A stretch of 64,000 nucleotides of DNA, taken from Halichondria panicea (Eukaryota > Porifera > Demospongiae > Suberitida > Halichondriidae). The DNA lies in assembly GCF_963675165.1 (NCBI RefSeq), contig NC_087391.1:2375001-2439000 (forward strand), given 5' to 3'. Shown piece by piece: positions 54,201 to 64,000 of this stretch. The position numbers and the translations under genes are program-made. The stretch's first letter is position 1. Each line of letters opens with the position of its first letter. Below the pieces are notes generated by a model. It made no database searches, was not told the DNA's origin, and saw only the letters and a list, made by a program, of their open reading frames with translations.

Positions 54201-57200
54201 AAGCTGGGTCCGTTGTAGCCTTGTCCCCCTGCTCACTTCCACTACTAATTACTGCTAGGCCTGTGCAAGGGCCACGTAGGTCCATTGAAACACTGTTGAC
54301 TATTACACATTTTTATTGTTTATGGAGACATGCAACGAATGGCTGGAATTATAATGTATTGCTAAACTACACGTACGTAAAGTGTGCAAATAAGTCTGCA
54401 AGTTTCAAGAAGATCTACCTTAATTGGTCATTGCTTTTAATCTACGTGGCAGGGCAGGTGTGTCTCCAAGGATATTGTTTATGGCAGCTGTTAGCACTTA
54501 ATGTTGTGGCAATCTGCGCATTAGGATGTCTAAAGGCGTTCTTCATACTTTGAAGCCCGTGTTGAATGTTCCTCAGCTGTTTATGAAATCATCACATATG
54601 TATGCATTATGACAAAATAATGATGACAATGTTAAATATTTGGAAAAAGAACTTTTGAAGTGCTTATGTATGTGTCAATAACAGCACCTCCTCGGAATCT
54701 TGGCGACAAACTTTATTTTTCATAATTAGATTAATAAAATTGTAGTAAGTAAATGAAATTGCGTCAATCAACAGTGGACTGTGGTCTGGTGGGTGTATGT
54801 TTGCAAACATTTGCACAAGCTTGGTAAAGCTTCAGTTAGTTTTATGGATTTGTTGAATGGACAAAGTTTAATTTAATCCAATCAGTTGCTCTTTTGTTAT
54901 TTACAGGGATTGCGGGAAGTTTGCCCACAAGTTGAAGGAAAACATTTTCTTCACCTTCGTAGACACGCTAAGTGATCTCAACCTTCAGGTATACTTATTT
55001 TCTCACTTTGAACATTGCTGTACGTACGTATCTCAATTGTCAAAGTACTATACGGAAAGTACGAGACACGATCTCGCCAGTTTGTCTGACTGCGTACATT
55101 CCAACGATTCATTAAGATATGTAGTATCGGTTAACACAGGTGTGAATGTTTATAGTATCGTCTGTTAAGTGATAGAATCTGGTTTGTGTCATGTCTTTCG
55201 ATCCCAATACTTTCTTTACTGAAAGTACTTTATATACGTTGATTATCAAAGGTACAAGGACTAGAGGTTAATTGGCAAATTGTGTCGATCTCTCACCCCA
55301 CCTCTCGACAATGCGTTAAGTAATTACTTCTTGAACGTCTGCATGTGGGTGCTCAAGTGCTTGTGTTAAATCTCCGTACGCTTGTTGCATGGATAGTTGC
55401 TTCTTGATCTTTACACTGTTGGTTACATGCATGCATATACATTTTTGTTGCCCATGAATCATTCATTGTCTCTTAACCTGAAATTGCACAGAGTACCACA
55501 TGTGAATAAAACAATTATGCTTACATACTAATTAAGAACTGTGAATGGTTCTCGTACCATTCACACGTTTTGGTGGTTGCTTTGTACGTACCTGTTTCGG
55601 TATATTACGCATTATATTTAGGGCTGTCAAGTTTCTGTTGTGGGTGAAATTTATACCTGTCCACGATATTGTCTTCATGATTATCTGTCTGAGAATGCCT
55701 TAGTAACGTACTCTAAAACATATTTTGTATACATTAGGTGGTGAAAATTGCTACTTTACTACAATTCATGCACATTGACAATGTTTTGATTGTGGATACC
55801 TGGTATAAGTGTAGATCTAGGTATAATCAATTTATGTACAATACCCATTACATATGGTGTATTGTGGCAGTGCAGTGCAGGCATGCATATACTATTGTAC
55901 CCAATAGTTTGTTTTATTTATTTTATTACATGAGGTATGTATAGGGGTGGCTGTTTATGAGGGCTTCAGCCTTATAGGCGTCAATCAGTGCTAGGTGGAG
56001 AACCTTTATTATAGGAAAACTCCATGTGGGAGTCCATGCGCATAGTTATTGCTTTAAAAGGAATTCCTATATACTTTAATAAGGACAACTTCCATTCTTA
56101 CAGACCATATTTTACACATTACCGTTGCTGTGTGATGCCCCGAGGGAGGACCTGATACCAGCTGAGCATTTTTTAAGTGAGGCTAAGGATTCCAGGAAAC
56201 TACAGTACAAAGTACACTGCAAAAATCACGAACTTCTTGAAGCTTCCTGTACCTATCTAAATGTTGCAACATGTGGCAGTGATACTAAAAGTATTTCATA
56301 TCAGGTTAGCAATGCCTATATGACGTGTCTAGCTTGTTAGATGTTAGGTAGGTTTCTGTAGTATAACGTGTACGTATATAGCATTTAAGACCCCCATTAT
56401 AATGCTTCATGAGTTCATAATTATATATAATAGTTAGACACTGGAAGCCCAAAGGCACTGATTTAGTATCCCGAGCGTAGCAAGGGTACTAAAGTGGCTG
56501 AGGGCTTCTAAATCACATGGATACTGACAAAACAGTGTCTAACTCATTTAGATACTAGTGCGCATGCGCAAACCGCTTGACTACAATACAATTACTTGAC
56601 AACGGAATACTAGGTATACTGTAAATTTGCAGGTATACTAAGTCCCATTATACCTGCTCTGAGGCACTTTTCCCATGTACTTCCCATGTACTTCCCATGT
56701 AGATCTTATCAACTAGTGTCTAACTATTATTAGATTAACCTGTGCATGTAAATTCAGGAATACTATAGATTCATGTTATGTAACTGAACCCAGTTAAGTT
56801 TTTAAACAATAGGCGTCTCTCTGCTGCATGCATTGATTATAGAATGTGTTCTGTTTGTATGTTCAGATCTGTCAATATTTCCTTATAGTCGGTATGCTGT
56901 TTATTTAATGCAGCTGCAACCCAAACACCCCTCCTCAGAACTCCAACCCTCCTCAACAAGCGGTTCAGACATTCAGAAAAAGATCACTCCTTGGTCTAAT
57001 CCGACAACAGTTGTCAACGAGCTTTTTCCAAACTCTCTCTCTGGTCTGTCTTTAGCTGGTCAGCAAGACAAAGGAGATATTAGTGGGCTAATTCTAGTGA
57101 CCACTCTTCTAAGCAAAGTTCCAAACATAGGAGGTCAGTGCATGCATGAGGTGCTTTGTCAATATTACTGAGTCTAATTGCATCATGTTGCCTTTGTGTT

Positions 57201-58417
57201 CAAACAATGCCGTTGTGTGGATTCAACGTATGCATGCACCTATGGTTGCACTGTTAAATTTTTACTGTTTCACTCGATCAAATTGAAAGTCTTGATTTGC
57301 ATTTTGTTGATAAAATAGTAAAGTCTGAACATTGGCAATACATTGTTGTATAACAAGCAGTCCTTGGTCATCGAATTTGACCAAGCCTTTGTTTTGCTTT
57401 GTTGACAAATGTTAGTTCACACCACCATGCATGCGTGTACACATGCATGCATGCACATGTGCTTTAGGATATCATTCACCTTGTTTAATGCATCCTGATA
57501 ATTATGTGCATGCAGGTCTATGCCGTACCTGTGAAATTTTTGGAGTCTCGGAGCTTGTAATTGACAATGCGAAAATTCTTGGAGATGTGCTTTTTCAATC
57601 ACTCAGTGTTACTTCTGACAAATGGATCACGATTACAGAGGTTCTTTCGTGTATATGATTATTTGAATATACTTATTGTAATTTCCTCAGGTCCGGTTGA
57701 ATGCTTTGAAGAAGTATCTTCTAACCATGCAAAACAATGGTTACACTCTCGTAGGAGCAGAGCAGACTGCTCAGAGTAAACCACTAACTGAGTACTCGTT
57801 TAAGAGAAAAACAGTTCTTTTGCTCGGGTGAGTCATCCAAGGATGTTTTATCATAACATAATAGTTTAGTCTATCCACTAGGAGGTCCATTAAAACGGAG
57901 TGAATTCATTTTCAACACTTTTTGACCTATACGTATATAGTAGCTGTCTTCATGGCAGTTACCGTATTGACGGTTATTTTCGTAGGTGGATGTTTTTGTG
58001 TTATAAAGTAAAACAAATTATAACTGTGAAATTGTTTCTACGTCACCATTCTGAGCTGTGCGTATAATTATTTAGATTACGATTTGTATGAAAAGTTTGG
58101 ACAACAAAATATTACCCGCTATTTACGATATTGAATTTCAGTAGCTCCATTAATTTATTCCACCCACTAATTTTTCTGTGCACACACTAGAATTATGTAT
58201 GCAGGAAATCAGATTACTGGCATATTAAACTATAGGGCACTATTGCTTTCTATACTCCAGGAATGAGAGGGAGGGCATACCAGTTGACCTTATCCACTTG
58301 CTGGATGACTGTGTGGAGATCCCTCAACTTGGTGTAGTGCGGTCACTGAATGTGCATGTGAGTGGAGCATTGCTCGTATGGGAATACGCCAAGCAACACT
58401 CCATGCAGCCAAGCTAA
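45239..58417 (+). CDS. TARBP1: TARBP1/Trm3-type tRNA (Gm18) 2'-O-methyltransferase, spliced
   Basis: Exons read with GT-AG borders and matching phases: 45239-45291, 45340-45437, 46718-46853, 48004-48100, 48240-48329, 48385-48590, 48728-48909, 49133-49215, 49539-49709, 50087-50417, 50490-50587, 51060-51236, 52241-52455, 52513-52581, 52725-52854, 53043-53153, 53308-53460, 53694-53780, 54003-54190, 54907-54988, 56104-56304, 56914-57133, 57516-57640, 57691-57827, 58261-58417 (stop). About 1,200 residues are seen; vertebrate TARBP1 has ~1,600, so the N-terminus is missing. Most of the protein is helical-repeat sequence. The C-terminal ~250 residues form the SpoU/TrmH fold: motif 1 [14 protein letters not shown] spans the 57133/57516 junction, motif 2 is LLLGNEREGIP, and motif 3 is [20 protein letters not shown]. 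Known role: S-adenosylmethionine-dependent ribose methylation of G18 in certain tRNAs. Confidence 0.93.
45516..45665. mobile_element. 150-bp MITE in a TARBP1 intron
   Basis: The ends TACCGTATAGCGGGTAATTT(TCGTG) and (CACAA)AAATTACCCGCTATACGGTA are inverted copies ~25 bases long with one mismatch. Flanking TA dinucleotides could be a TA target duplication (Tc1/mariner-like), but this is ambiguous. Related words (ATTACCCGCTAT, ACGGTTATTTTCG) recur near 57960-58125 in a later intron. Confidence 0.75.
45985..46063 (-). other. Candidate terminal exon on the opposite strand in a TARBP1 intron
   Basis: The minus strand has acceptor TTATGTTTTGCAG, then a frame reading [20 protein letters not shown] and NDTKM before a stop. 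The composition is protein-like and ends cleanly. A second candidate (46636-46518) has acceptor CTAGATTACAG and reads [20 protein letters not shown]... to a stop. Both could belong to a small nested gene read against TARBP1, or be alternative ends of one. Not recognised. Confidence 0.3.
46518..46636 (-). other. Second candidate exon on the opposite strand in the same intron
   Basis: See 45985-46063. The frame reads [20 protein letters not shown], then [15 protein letters not shown] and a TAG stop. ATG at the MIAS position could also serve as a start. No family recognised. Confidence 0.3.
47209..47604 (-). pseudogene. Retroelement polymerase C-terminal fragment in a TARBP1 intron
   Basis: A minus-strand frame with [20 protein letters not shown], then [20 protein letters not shown]. 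It continues after a frameshift near 47318 as [20 protein letters not shown]. This block (EVEH-FTPLV-GGMG-FYKRL ... RSAI-IRG) is familiar as the C-terminal end of reverse-transcriptase proteins of invertebrate retroelements. I know it as a recurrent pattern rather than a named domain. No catalytic region is present and the piece is broken, so it is a dead fragment in antisense orientation to the host gene. Confidence 0.6.
53943..53992. repeat. Short tandem repeat (18-bp period, ~3 copies)
   Basis: CTCGTTTTCTTGCGTAAT-type units repeated in the TARBP1 intron just upstream of the exon at 54003. The T-rich strand may add to the polypyrimidine tract. Confidence 0.6.
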
Positions 58418-59245
58418 CAATGAGTTAATTATCTGACTAAAATTATTAGTGCTCTAATACTGCCATACATGCAGTTCTACTTATAATATAACCTGTATTA
58501 TTTTCAAACATAATTATACATGATACTCAGTTTTAAATGAATACCTGCATGCATGGTTTCCTAGCAAATTGAATCGTCTATAATTATAGCCACCCTCGTG
58601 CTTCAGTGAAATATACACCATGTACAATCCCACATGTTAAAACTATTACATAACTAAAAACACTATAAACATAAATAATTTTTGTGTGAATTGGTCTTTT
58701 GGCAACGCTAACTAAGTGCATGCATAATAATTGATATAATTATGAGAAGAATTAGTATTATTGTTTATTGGTGGTCACTGGTAATTCAGTACTTTAAGTG
58801 ATAAACATTAATAGAACAGTTATTAGATAAATGTCAAAGGCTGATAGACAGGTCATCCTCTTTGACAAAATTAATGTTCAAGTATTATAGCAAGAATTTG
58901 CACTTTTCATTGCCAACAATAATTATGCAGTCTCTGCATGAGTACTGTTCCCATATGCTCATGTGAATAACTAAGGTGGTTTTAATACTAATCATACTGT
59001 AGTTTGTCTATAAATTTTGTTTTATGGGATGTATCATTCTGTAGCATTAGCATTGAGCTTCACATTATTGCAATGAAATAGCATGATAATAATTCAACAT
59101 TAATATATGGCATGTATGGGAGGATTGGGTAATTCAATATCTATAGTGAAAAATGAGCCATTTCAAAGTTCTCTGCATTGCACTGCACAGCGGTGTATGC
59201 GGAGTGATTCAAAAATGAGGATAAAAAGGAGTGATTATAAGTTGA
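58418..59245. other. Intergenic stretch between TARBP1 and the CUB gene
   Basis: AT-rich. No gene, RNA or clear repeat seen. The two flanking genes converge here, so it should contain both polyadenylation sites. Confidence 0.5.
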
Positions 59246-61051
59246 TTATGTTATTACTTCTATTGTTGAGGCTGCTGATGGTATTTGGTTGTATCTCAAT
59301 TTGAATGTACCTCCTACCCTGCTGTCAGAAGTGAATTCTAGAATTACACTACTGGGATTTTTTACTGTGAAACTTGGGTGTGGCTCAGTGCCGCAAAACA
59401 TCGTTAACACTTCTTTTGCCATCTCTGGATCGTTTCCTTTTTTCGATAATGTAATTTTATCTCCAACTGAGCAGTCTGCCCGTGCTGGCATGTTTATCTC
59501 AAGAATTGTTACTTGGATGTCATGATCGGGGAGAGCTTGAATCTCATATTCACACTTGTCTTGTTCTTTATAATTAACTGGGTAGTTTGGAGAAGTGATT
59601 ATTCCTGTTTCCAAGTTGTAGTGTGTTCTTGGTCCGCATTTTTTGCCTGTATAGGTGTGAAAGGAAATGAAAGTTAAAGACTGACCTTTGTTTATGTTAA
59701 AGCTTGGGAATATTCGAAAGGTGGGTGCTGCCCTTTTTTGTGTTGTGGCTCACTCCAATGATTAATTGCTGCCACTTAAAGTACATGCACAATACAAGCC
59801 ATGCTAGATATATATGTTACTATAGTTATAATGAACAGATTTATTTGACTCGAGATTCTATATAAGTGTAAGGACCTAAGGACATGCAGTGAGGGACATG
59901 GCTTATATGTATATAGCAATGCTCAAAGTGCATGTGAATATGCGTGCATAGTACAATCATGCATGATCAAGCAGGTGTGTAGATGGAGAGCATTCCAGGT
60001 ACATTGAATAGCATCCCTTAGACAAAATAGTGTAATTCCTCGTTCTATATCAATACAGCATGCTATTATAATAGTCTCGCCCATTTATGATCACTTATAT
60101 ACCAACTATCAATTGATATTGCATGGACATACCTTCAAGAAAGGTGGTGTAATGAAGTTCGAATCCTTCTTTAGTTTGATTCTTATCTGATGTTTCAGAC
60201 ACAAATTCTATGTACAAATGGTTTTGGGTGCTGTATACTGTTTCGAGCTTCCTCATCCCTTTTCCACAAAACGATCCAATTTTCAGTCCATCTCTATTCT
60301 CGCTGTCAAAAATGTCCAGCTTGTCGTGGCTGCAACTGCGATAATCTGAACCTTGCTCAATGTCAAAGGCGTTATCTTTAACACTCAGAGCGATTCTTCG
60401 TTCAGGGTCGGTGATTATTTTCCAGACACACCTCTGGTCTGAGGGGTAAGGAGAGGGGAATCCAATGGATCGTATCACACCTTCAGCTTTCAGTAGTACT
60501 TCGCCACATATGCCGTATCGAGATTCTGTTGACGAGCGTATATACATTAATTTTGACTCCAATTTCACATGCGTAACTACATTCATTTCATTTGGTTCTA
60601 ATACATATAATGAGTTCTGGAATTGTACATGCCTTTCTCTTGCATAGGTTTTACTTTTCAAATGCGATATAGCTAGATCTAGTCTTATAGAGAGTGTACA
60701 CTTCTGCTTACCTGTATTGCAGCAGAGGCCGAAAAATCCTTCAGGACAATCGCATCGCTTTTTTTGGTGATTGAAAATGCCACCATTTTCACACCTAAAG
60801 GGGCATGCTCGTAAGTCTTGAGATAGAATTGGTTGGTAGTAGGTTTTGTCATCATGACAGTGCACCTCACTGTCTCGTCTCATTTGACCACACATGCAGT
60901 TTCTGAAATCTCCTCTCCATCTGAAGCATGTTTGTTCGGGAGACCCTTCCACTTGGCTGCTTACTGGGATGGCAGTGAATAGTAGTACTGCAAGTAGCAG
61001 TTCAAAGGTATATAGCTGCATGCTTGTTGTCATGATCTTGAAATTATGCAA
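59246..61051 (-). CDS. Secreted EGF + two-CUB-domain protein
   Basis: Three exons on the minus strand: 61051-60712, 60525-60133 and 59646-59246, all joined in phase 1. The protein has ~377 residues. A signal peptide follows the N-terminal Met (hydrophobic ELLLAVLLFTAIPVSSQ). Then come a Cys-rich segment (CFRWRGDFRNCMCG), an EGF-like module (CPFRCENGGIF...CDCPEGFFGLCC), CUB1 (CGEVLLKAEGVIRSIGFPSP to FELHYTTF) and CUB2 (CGPRTHYNLETGIITSPNYP to TFKLRYNQI). CUB2 has the typical SPNYP and FCG signatures. There is no transmembrane helix or protease domain, so it is probably a secreted adhesion or matrix-associated protein. The first intron (186 bases) has no stop and keeps frame, so a longer isoform is possible. 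ATG 61051 or 61033 (MTTSMQ) could be the start. No clear orthologue named. Confidence 0.8.
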
Positions 61052-61318
61052 ACTGATCTTCTTCAGGTTGTAACAGTTGACTGAGCTGACTGAGCTGGTG
61101 ATGTACCTACCACTGGAAATTTCTTCTTTTTATATAACAAACCATTGTTTACATGCTGCAGACTTTTTAGGCAGTACATGTGTTTCGTACAAACAAACTA
61201 TGACATGCAATTTTAAGGCTGCGCAAGGTAGTGTATGCAGGAAATAAACCTAGGCTACCAGTGCAAAGGTCGCCAATGGCGGGCTCGTAGTCAATTCCCT
61301 GGCCGCGCCTCAGCAATA

Positions 61319-63173
61319 ATGACTGGTGGACATAGTCTGTATGAGGCAAACGTAGTTTCCACACTGCCTGGCCATGGATCAGATAAGGTAGAGTTTAACC
61401 TGTGAGGCTGTGTGCATGTGCTAAGTGCTTTTAATTTGATTCCAGGGGAAATTTGGTGTGCTGGGGCCTTCTACCAACCACCTTTGTGTAGTGACTGATG
61501 ACCATGTGCAAATTGCCACACTTTCTGTTTCTAGCCCATTGCAGCCAGCTGTCTACAAATTTGGTATGCTGTATATTAACTGTAAGACCTCGATTTGAGG
61601 CGATCTTTTAAATTTACGGTGCCAGAAGTACGTCACTTCTTATTGAAGTCCTGGTGTCGCATATTTTAGAGGGTTGCATCTAATTGGAGGTAGCTCCACT
61701 TTATAGTATACTTGCCTTTATTTCAGGCCGCTTAAAAATTTTTCCAGTGGGCTAGAATCGACGCTAGGGGTGTGGCTACATTGATTTCCATTTAGGACGT
61801 GACATTAAAAATGTTGCTACTTTGTTAGATATCACAAAATTGCCTATACTCGAGGGTGTCGCATATTTAGAGGGTCGTCTTAATTTGAGGTATTACCGGT
61901 ATATATAGATCTAGCCTGTTTTCGAGCTTGGTGAACTTCTGAGTGTGTTTGTGAAATGGTGTAATAGAGTGGTTACATTGTACACATTGTACAAAAGAGG
62001 AAGTGACATAAATAGCTAAAAATGTGGGCGATAAACAAGAACTATAATTTTCTCTTTGGCTTATTAATGTCGCTAAGTTACAATGCTAACATTTCCTTCC
62101 TGATATACTATGTAAACACAAAGGAACTAATTCTCAATATCTATGGAAACGCTAGCCTCAGGGATAGACACAGGAGTGAAGTGTAAGTCTAGTCACCACT
62201 GGTAGGTCACTACTTGTCCATTGATCAAAACAGCAGTCAGCTTTCGCCTCTTCAAATACCGTGCGCATACGTGTGATAGCTTTCTCTCAACGTTTTTGTT
62301 TGTATAGACTTCTGCAAGTTTTAAATGTCCATAAACTCTCATAGTACTTTACCCTGAAAACTACTAATATCTCTTCTTAGCCATAATTATTCATCCTTCT
62401 CGAATGGCTGGTGTTAATGTATTGCTTGGTGTTATGTAACATGTCTGAGTGCTCCATATGTGAGTTACTTTCAGTATGCGTTTACAGCACCGTACGACAC
62501 TACAGTATGTGCTTTGTGTACATTGCTCCATAGTTTTTGTGTATGTTTTGGTCTGTGACGGAGAAGGCCACACGTATCTAAGTATCCTCAACTCATTGAA
62601 GTGTTGCCAAGATTACGGCACCATTGTAGACAATAGCAACGTTATTTCGCATTGGCATCTATATGTACTAAGTTGCTTTGTAGTACAATCATCCCCGTAG
62701 CAACAGTCATATTATTGCCTAAGGTCGCTTTTGCCCACCACCTCCCAGAGTGTCAAGTAGACTGTGTTGGCTGGAGTGAAAAGGAAAGCCTTCTCGTGGT
62801 TGCAGACAGGTGAGGAAGCAACTGTTGGTGCTACCGTCTAACTCAATTACTTACACACGTCTATAGTTGCATATTTTTAGTGTCTGTTTACCGTGGAATA
62901 TGTTACGTCCTCGCTGTACTGAACAGCTCACATTTCCAGCTTAAATTTCCAGGTATATACCTAAGTTGCTGACCACAAAATGCCATGACTAGGAAAGCTA
63001 CACTCCTTTGTAGTTTATGTTCTATTTTTAAGATCCCCGCCCACACAAACACTGTTATCCACCCACCCTGCTCATACATCCATATCACCCAGTAGGTTAA
63101 TTATTTATTTTTTCACAGGAACGGTGTTCTTCATTTTGTGAGTCCTTCCCTCCAGGAAGTACTCTTCTCACAG
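61319..63173 (+). CDS. KNTC1: KNTC1 (Rod)-like gene, N-terminal beta-propeller exons (runs out of window)
   Basis: Four exons with matching phases: 61319-61387, 61446-61563, 62701-62809 and 63119-63173. Start ATG 61319 reads MTGGHSLYEANVV, although the frame is open somewhat upstream. Later text reads TNHLCVVTDDHVQIATLSV, then HLPECQVDCVGWSEKESLLV, then ADRNGVLHFVSPSLQEVLF. Spacing and residues (GxxLYxxxxxxS near the start; VDxVG...LLV...R-G-LH) resemble the start of vertebrate KNTC1. KNTC1 is the large subunit of the Rod-Zw10-Zwilch complex that recruits dynein and Mad1/Mad2 to kinetochores. The match rests on recalled similarity, so other beta-propeller proteins remain possible. The rest of the gene lies to the right; 63174-64000 holds no exon I could confirm. 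Confidence 0.5.
61583..61895. mobile_element. ~313-bp MITE-like repeat in the first long intron of the KNTC1-like gene
   Basis: Imperfect inverted ends: TAAGACCTCGATTTGAGGCG on the left, and on the right the reverse complement of CGTCTTAATTTGAGGTATTA. Internal direct echoes TGTCGCATATTTTAGAGGGT (near 61653) and TGTCGCATATTTAGAGGGTC (near 61857). No coding, no certain target duplication. Confidence 0.5.
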
Positions 63174-64000
63174 GTAGGGCTGTCCCAATTATTCAAAAAA
63201 TTTGCCTATTAGAATTTCTCAATTTTTCTTCCTATTATTCCCAGATAATTACCCATTATTCTCATTGAAAAGCCAACATGAACATGAACCATAAATAGAT
63301 CTTAGTCTGGGGCCAGACTAGACCTAATAGCTCGGCGGCAAAATCTAGAGAGCTAGGATTAGCTATTTAGATTGAGCTCTTCTCTCTTCCCCCTCCCCCC
63401 TCTGAGAAAAGGTCTGGCCCTCAGACTACAGTCATTTTAGCAATATTTTGTGTAACTTGGCTGCAACCACAGTAGTAACCACAGAAGGACATGATTATGA
63501 ATATAATTAAACCATGCAGCAAAGCAGCAAGACTAAGTCAAATATCAGTTATGTAGCAGCAAGCATACATTGAATGACTTCAGCACAGCCTCAGAAAACA
63601 GCTCCATATGCCAATAAAACTCGTTGAGAATGGTTATTTTATACCCATTATAATTATTTTGCGAGTTTCCCTATAATTATATACATCGCAGGGCAGCAGT
63701 GTCAGTGCAGGGTGGCAGTGTCAGTGTTGTAGGCTAGTAGAAAAGGGAAGCAACATGCATTACAGCATGCTGAAAATAAGTTACATGGGTATATAATTAT
63801 AGTGTTATCTCGAAATTAATGAGAACCCTGGACACTTATACAACATTCTCTTCATTGGCATGTTTGAGCTGTTCTCTGAGGCTGTGCGAAGTCATTATGG
63901 TGTACATATCATCTATGTGGTTACAACTGTGGTTACAGCAAAGTTTATCAGAATATTGCAAGTTTTAAAATGACTGTATCATAAACGACATTGCAGACAT
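63174..64000. other. Intron or downstream part of the KNTC1-like gene
   Basis: Low-complexity AT-rich start (63185-63260), a CT-rich run near 63380, and no confirmable exon before the window ends. Confidence 0.4.

Noticed and set aside
62476-62700. Plus-strand open frame just before the third KNTC1-like exon
   Set aside because: The neighbouring exons join in phase without it, and its end coincides with the CCCCGTAG acceptor. It is intron sequence that happens to lack stops.
1-64000. tRNA, rRNA and CRISPR features
   Set aside because: No cloverleaf-like gene with A and B boxes, no rRNA-like core sequence and no regularly spaced identical repeats were found by eye. The hairpin array at 3.6-3.9 kb is irregular and lies in a eukaryotic retroelement.

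Overview
This is eukaryotic, animal-like DNA. It is AT-rich, has short GT-AG introns, spliced metazoan-type genes and many short inverted-repeat transposons. A marine invertebrate fits, most likely a demosponge such as Amphimedon. That is an inference from the style of the transporter expansion and the transposons; no species marker was read directly.

Left part (1-39.3 kb): a tandem array of intronless genes for a divergent proton-oligopeptide-transporter-like (POT/SLC15/PTR2) membrane protein of about 525-530 residues. Ten copies or pieces are visible. The MAINARG type comprises copy A (3' end only, 1-417), B (6.8 kb, wrecked), C (9.2 kb, one frameshift), D (19.2 kb, wrecked) and E (22.2 kb, intact). 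The MMCKYK type comprises F (12.0 kb, one frameshift) and G (25.3 kb, intact). The MGKCKC type comprises H, I and J (33.3, 35.5 and 37.7 kb, all intact). Five copies are therefore open. Copies C+F and E+G lie in two segmental duplicates, about 8.1-15.2 kb and 21.1-27.8 kb. The MAINARG copies alternate with a recurring spacer of about 1 kb.

Two foreign blocks interrupt the array between copies A and B. The first, 1.40-4.57 kb, is a degenerate Ngaro-type tyrosine-recombinase retroelement. It keeps the split direct repeats A1...B1-A2-B2, but an internal deletion fuses its gag to its recombinase. The second, 4.6-6.5 kb, is a broken gene combining a nuclease-like and a kinase-like part, resembling Crinkler-type effectors. 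It is interrupted by a 531-bp inverted-repeat element with a 9-bp target duplication. Other mobile DNA includes a 771-bp Mutator-like MITE (15.7 kb), several smaller MITEs, and three fragments of a retroelement gag (14.4, 30.7 and 43-44.6 kb). The third fragment is flanked by a perfect 22-bp direct repeat.

Middle (39.3-45.2 kb): mostly intergenic, with tandem duplications, the third gag copy and some unassigned exon-like pieces.

Right part (45.2-64 kb): single-copy spliced genes. A TARBP1/Trm3-type tRNA (Gm18) 2'-O-methyltransferase runs 45.24-58.42 kb on + with at least 25 exons. A small secreted EGF + 2xCUB protein lies at 59.25-61.05 kb on -. The 5' end of a gene resembling KNTC1 (Rod, the kinetochore checkpoint protein) begins at 61.3 kb on + and runs out of the window. 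The transporters form one family, but the three right-hand genes share no evident pathway with them or with each other.
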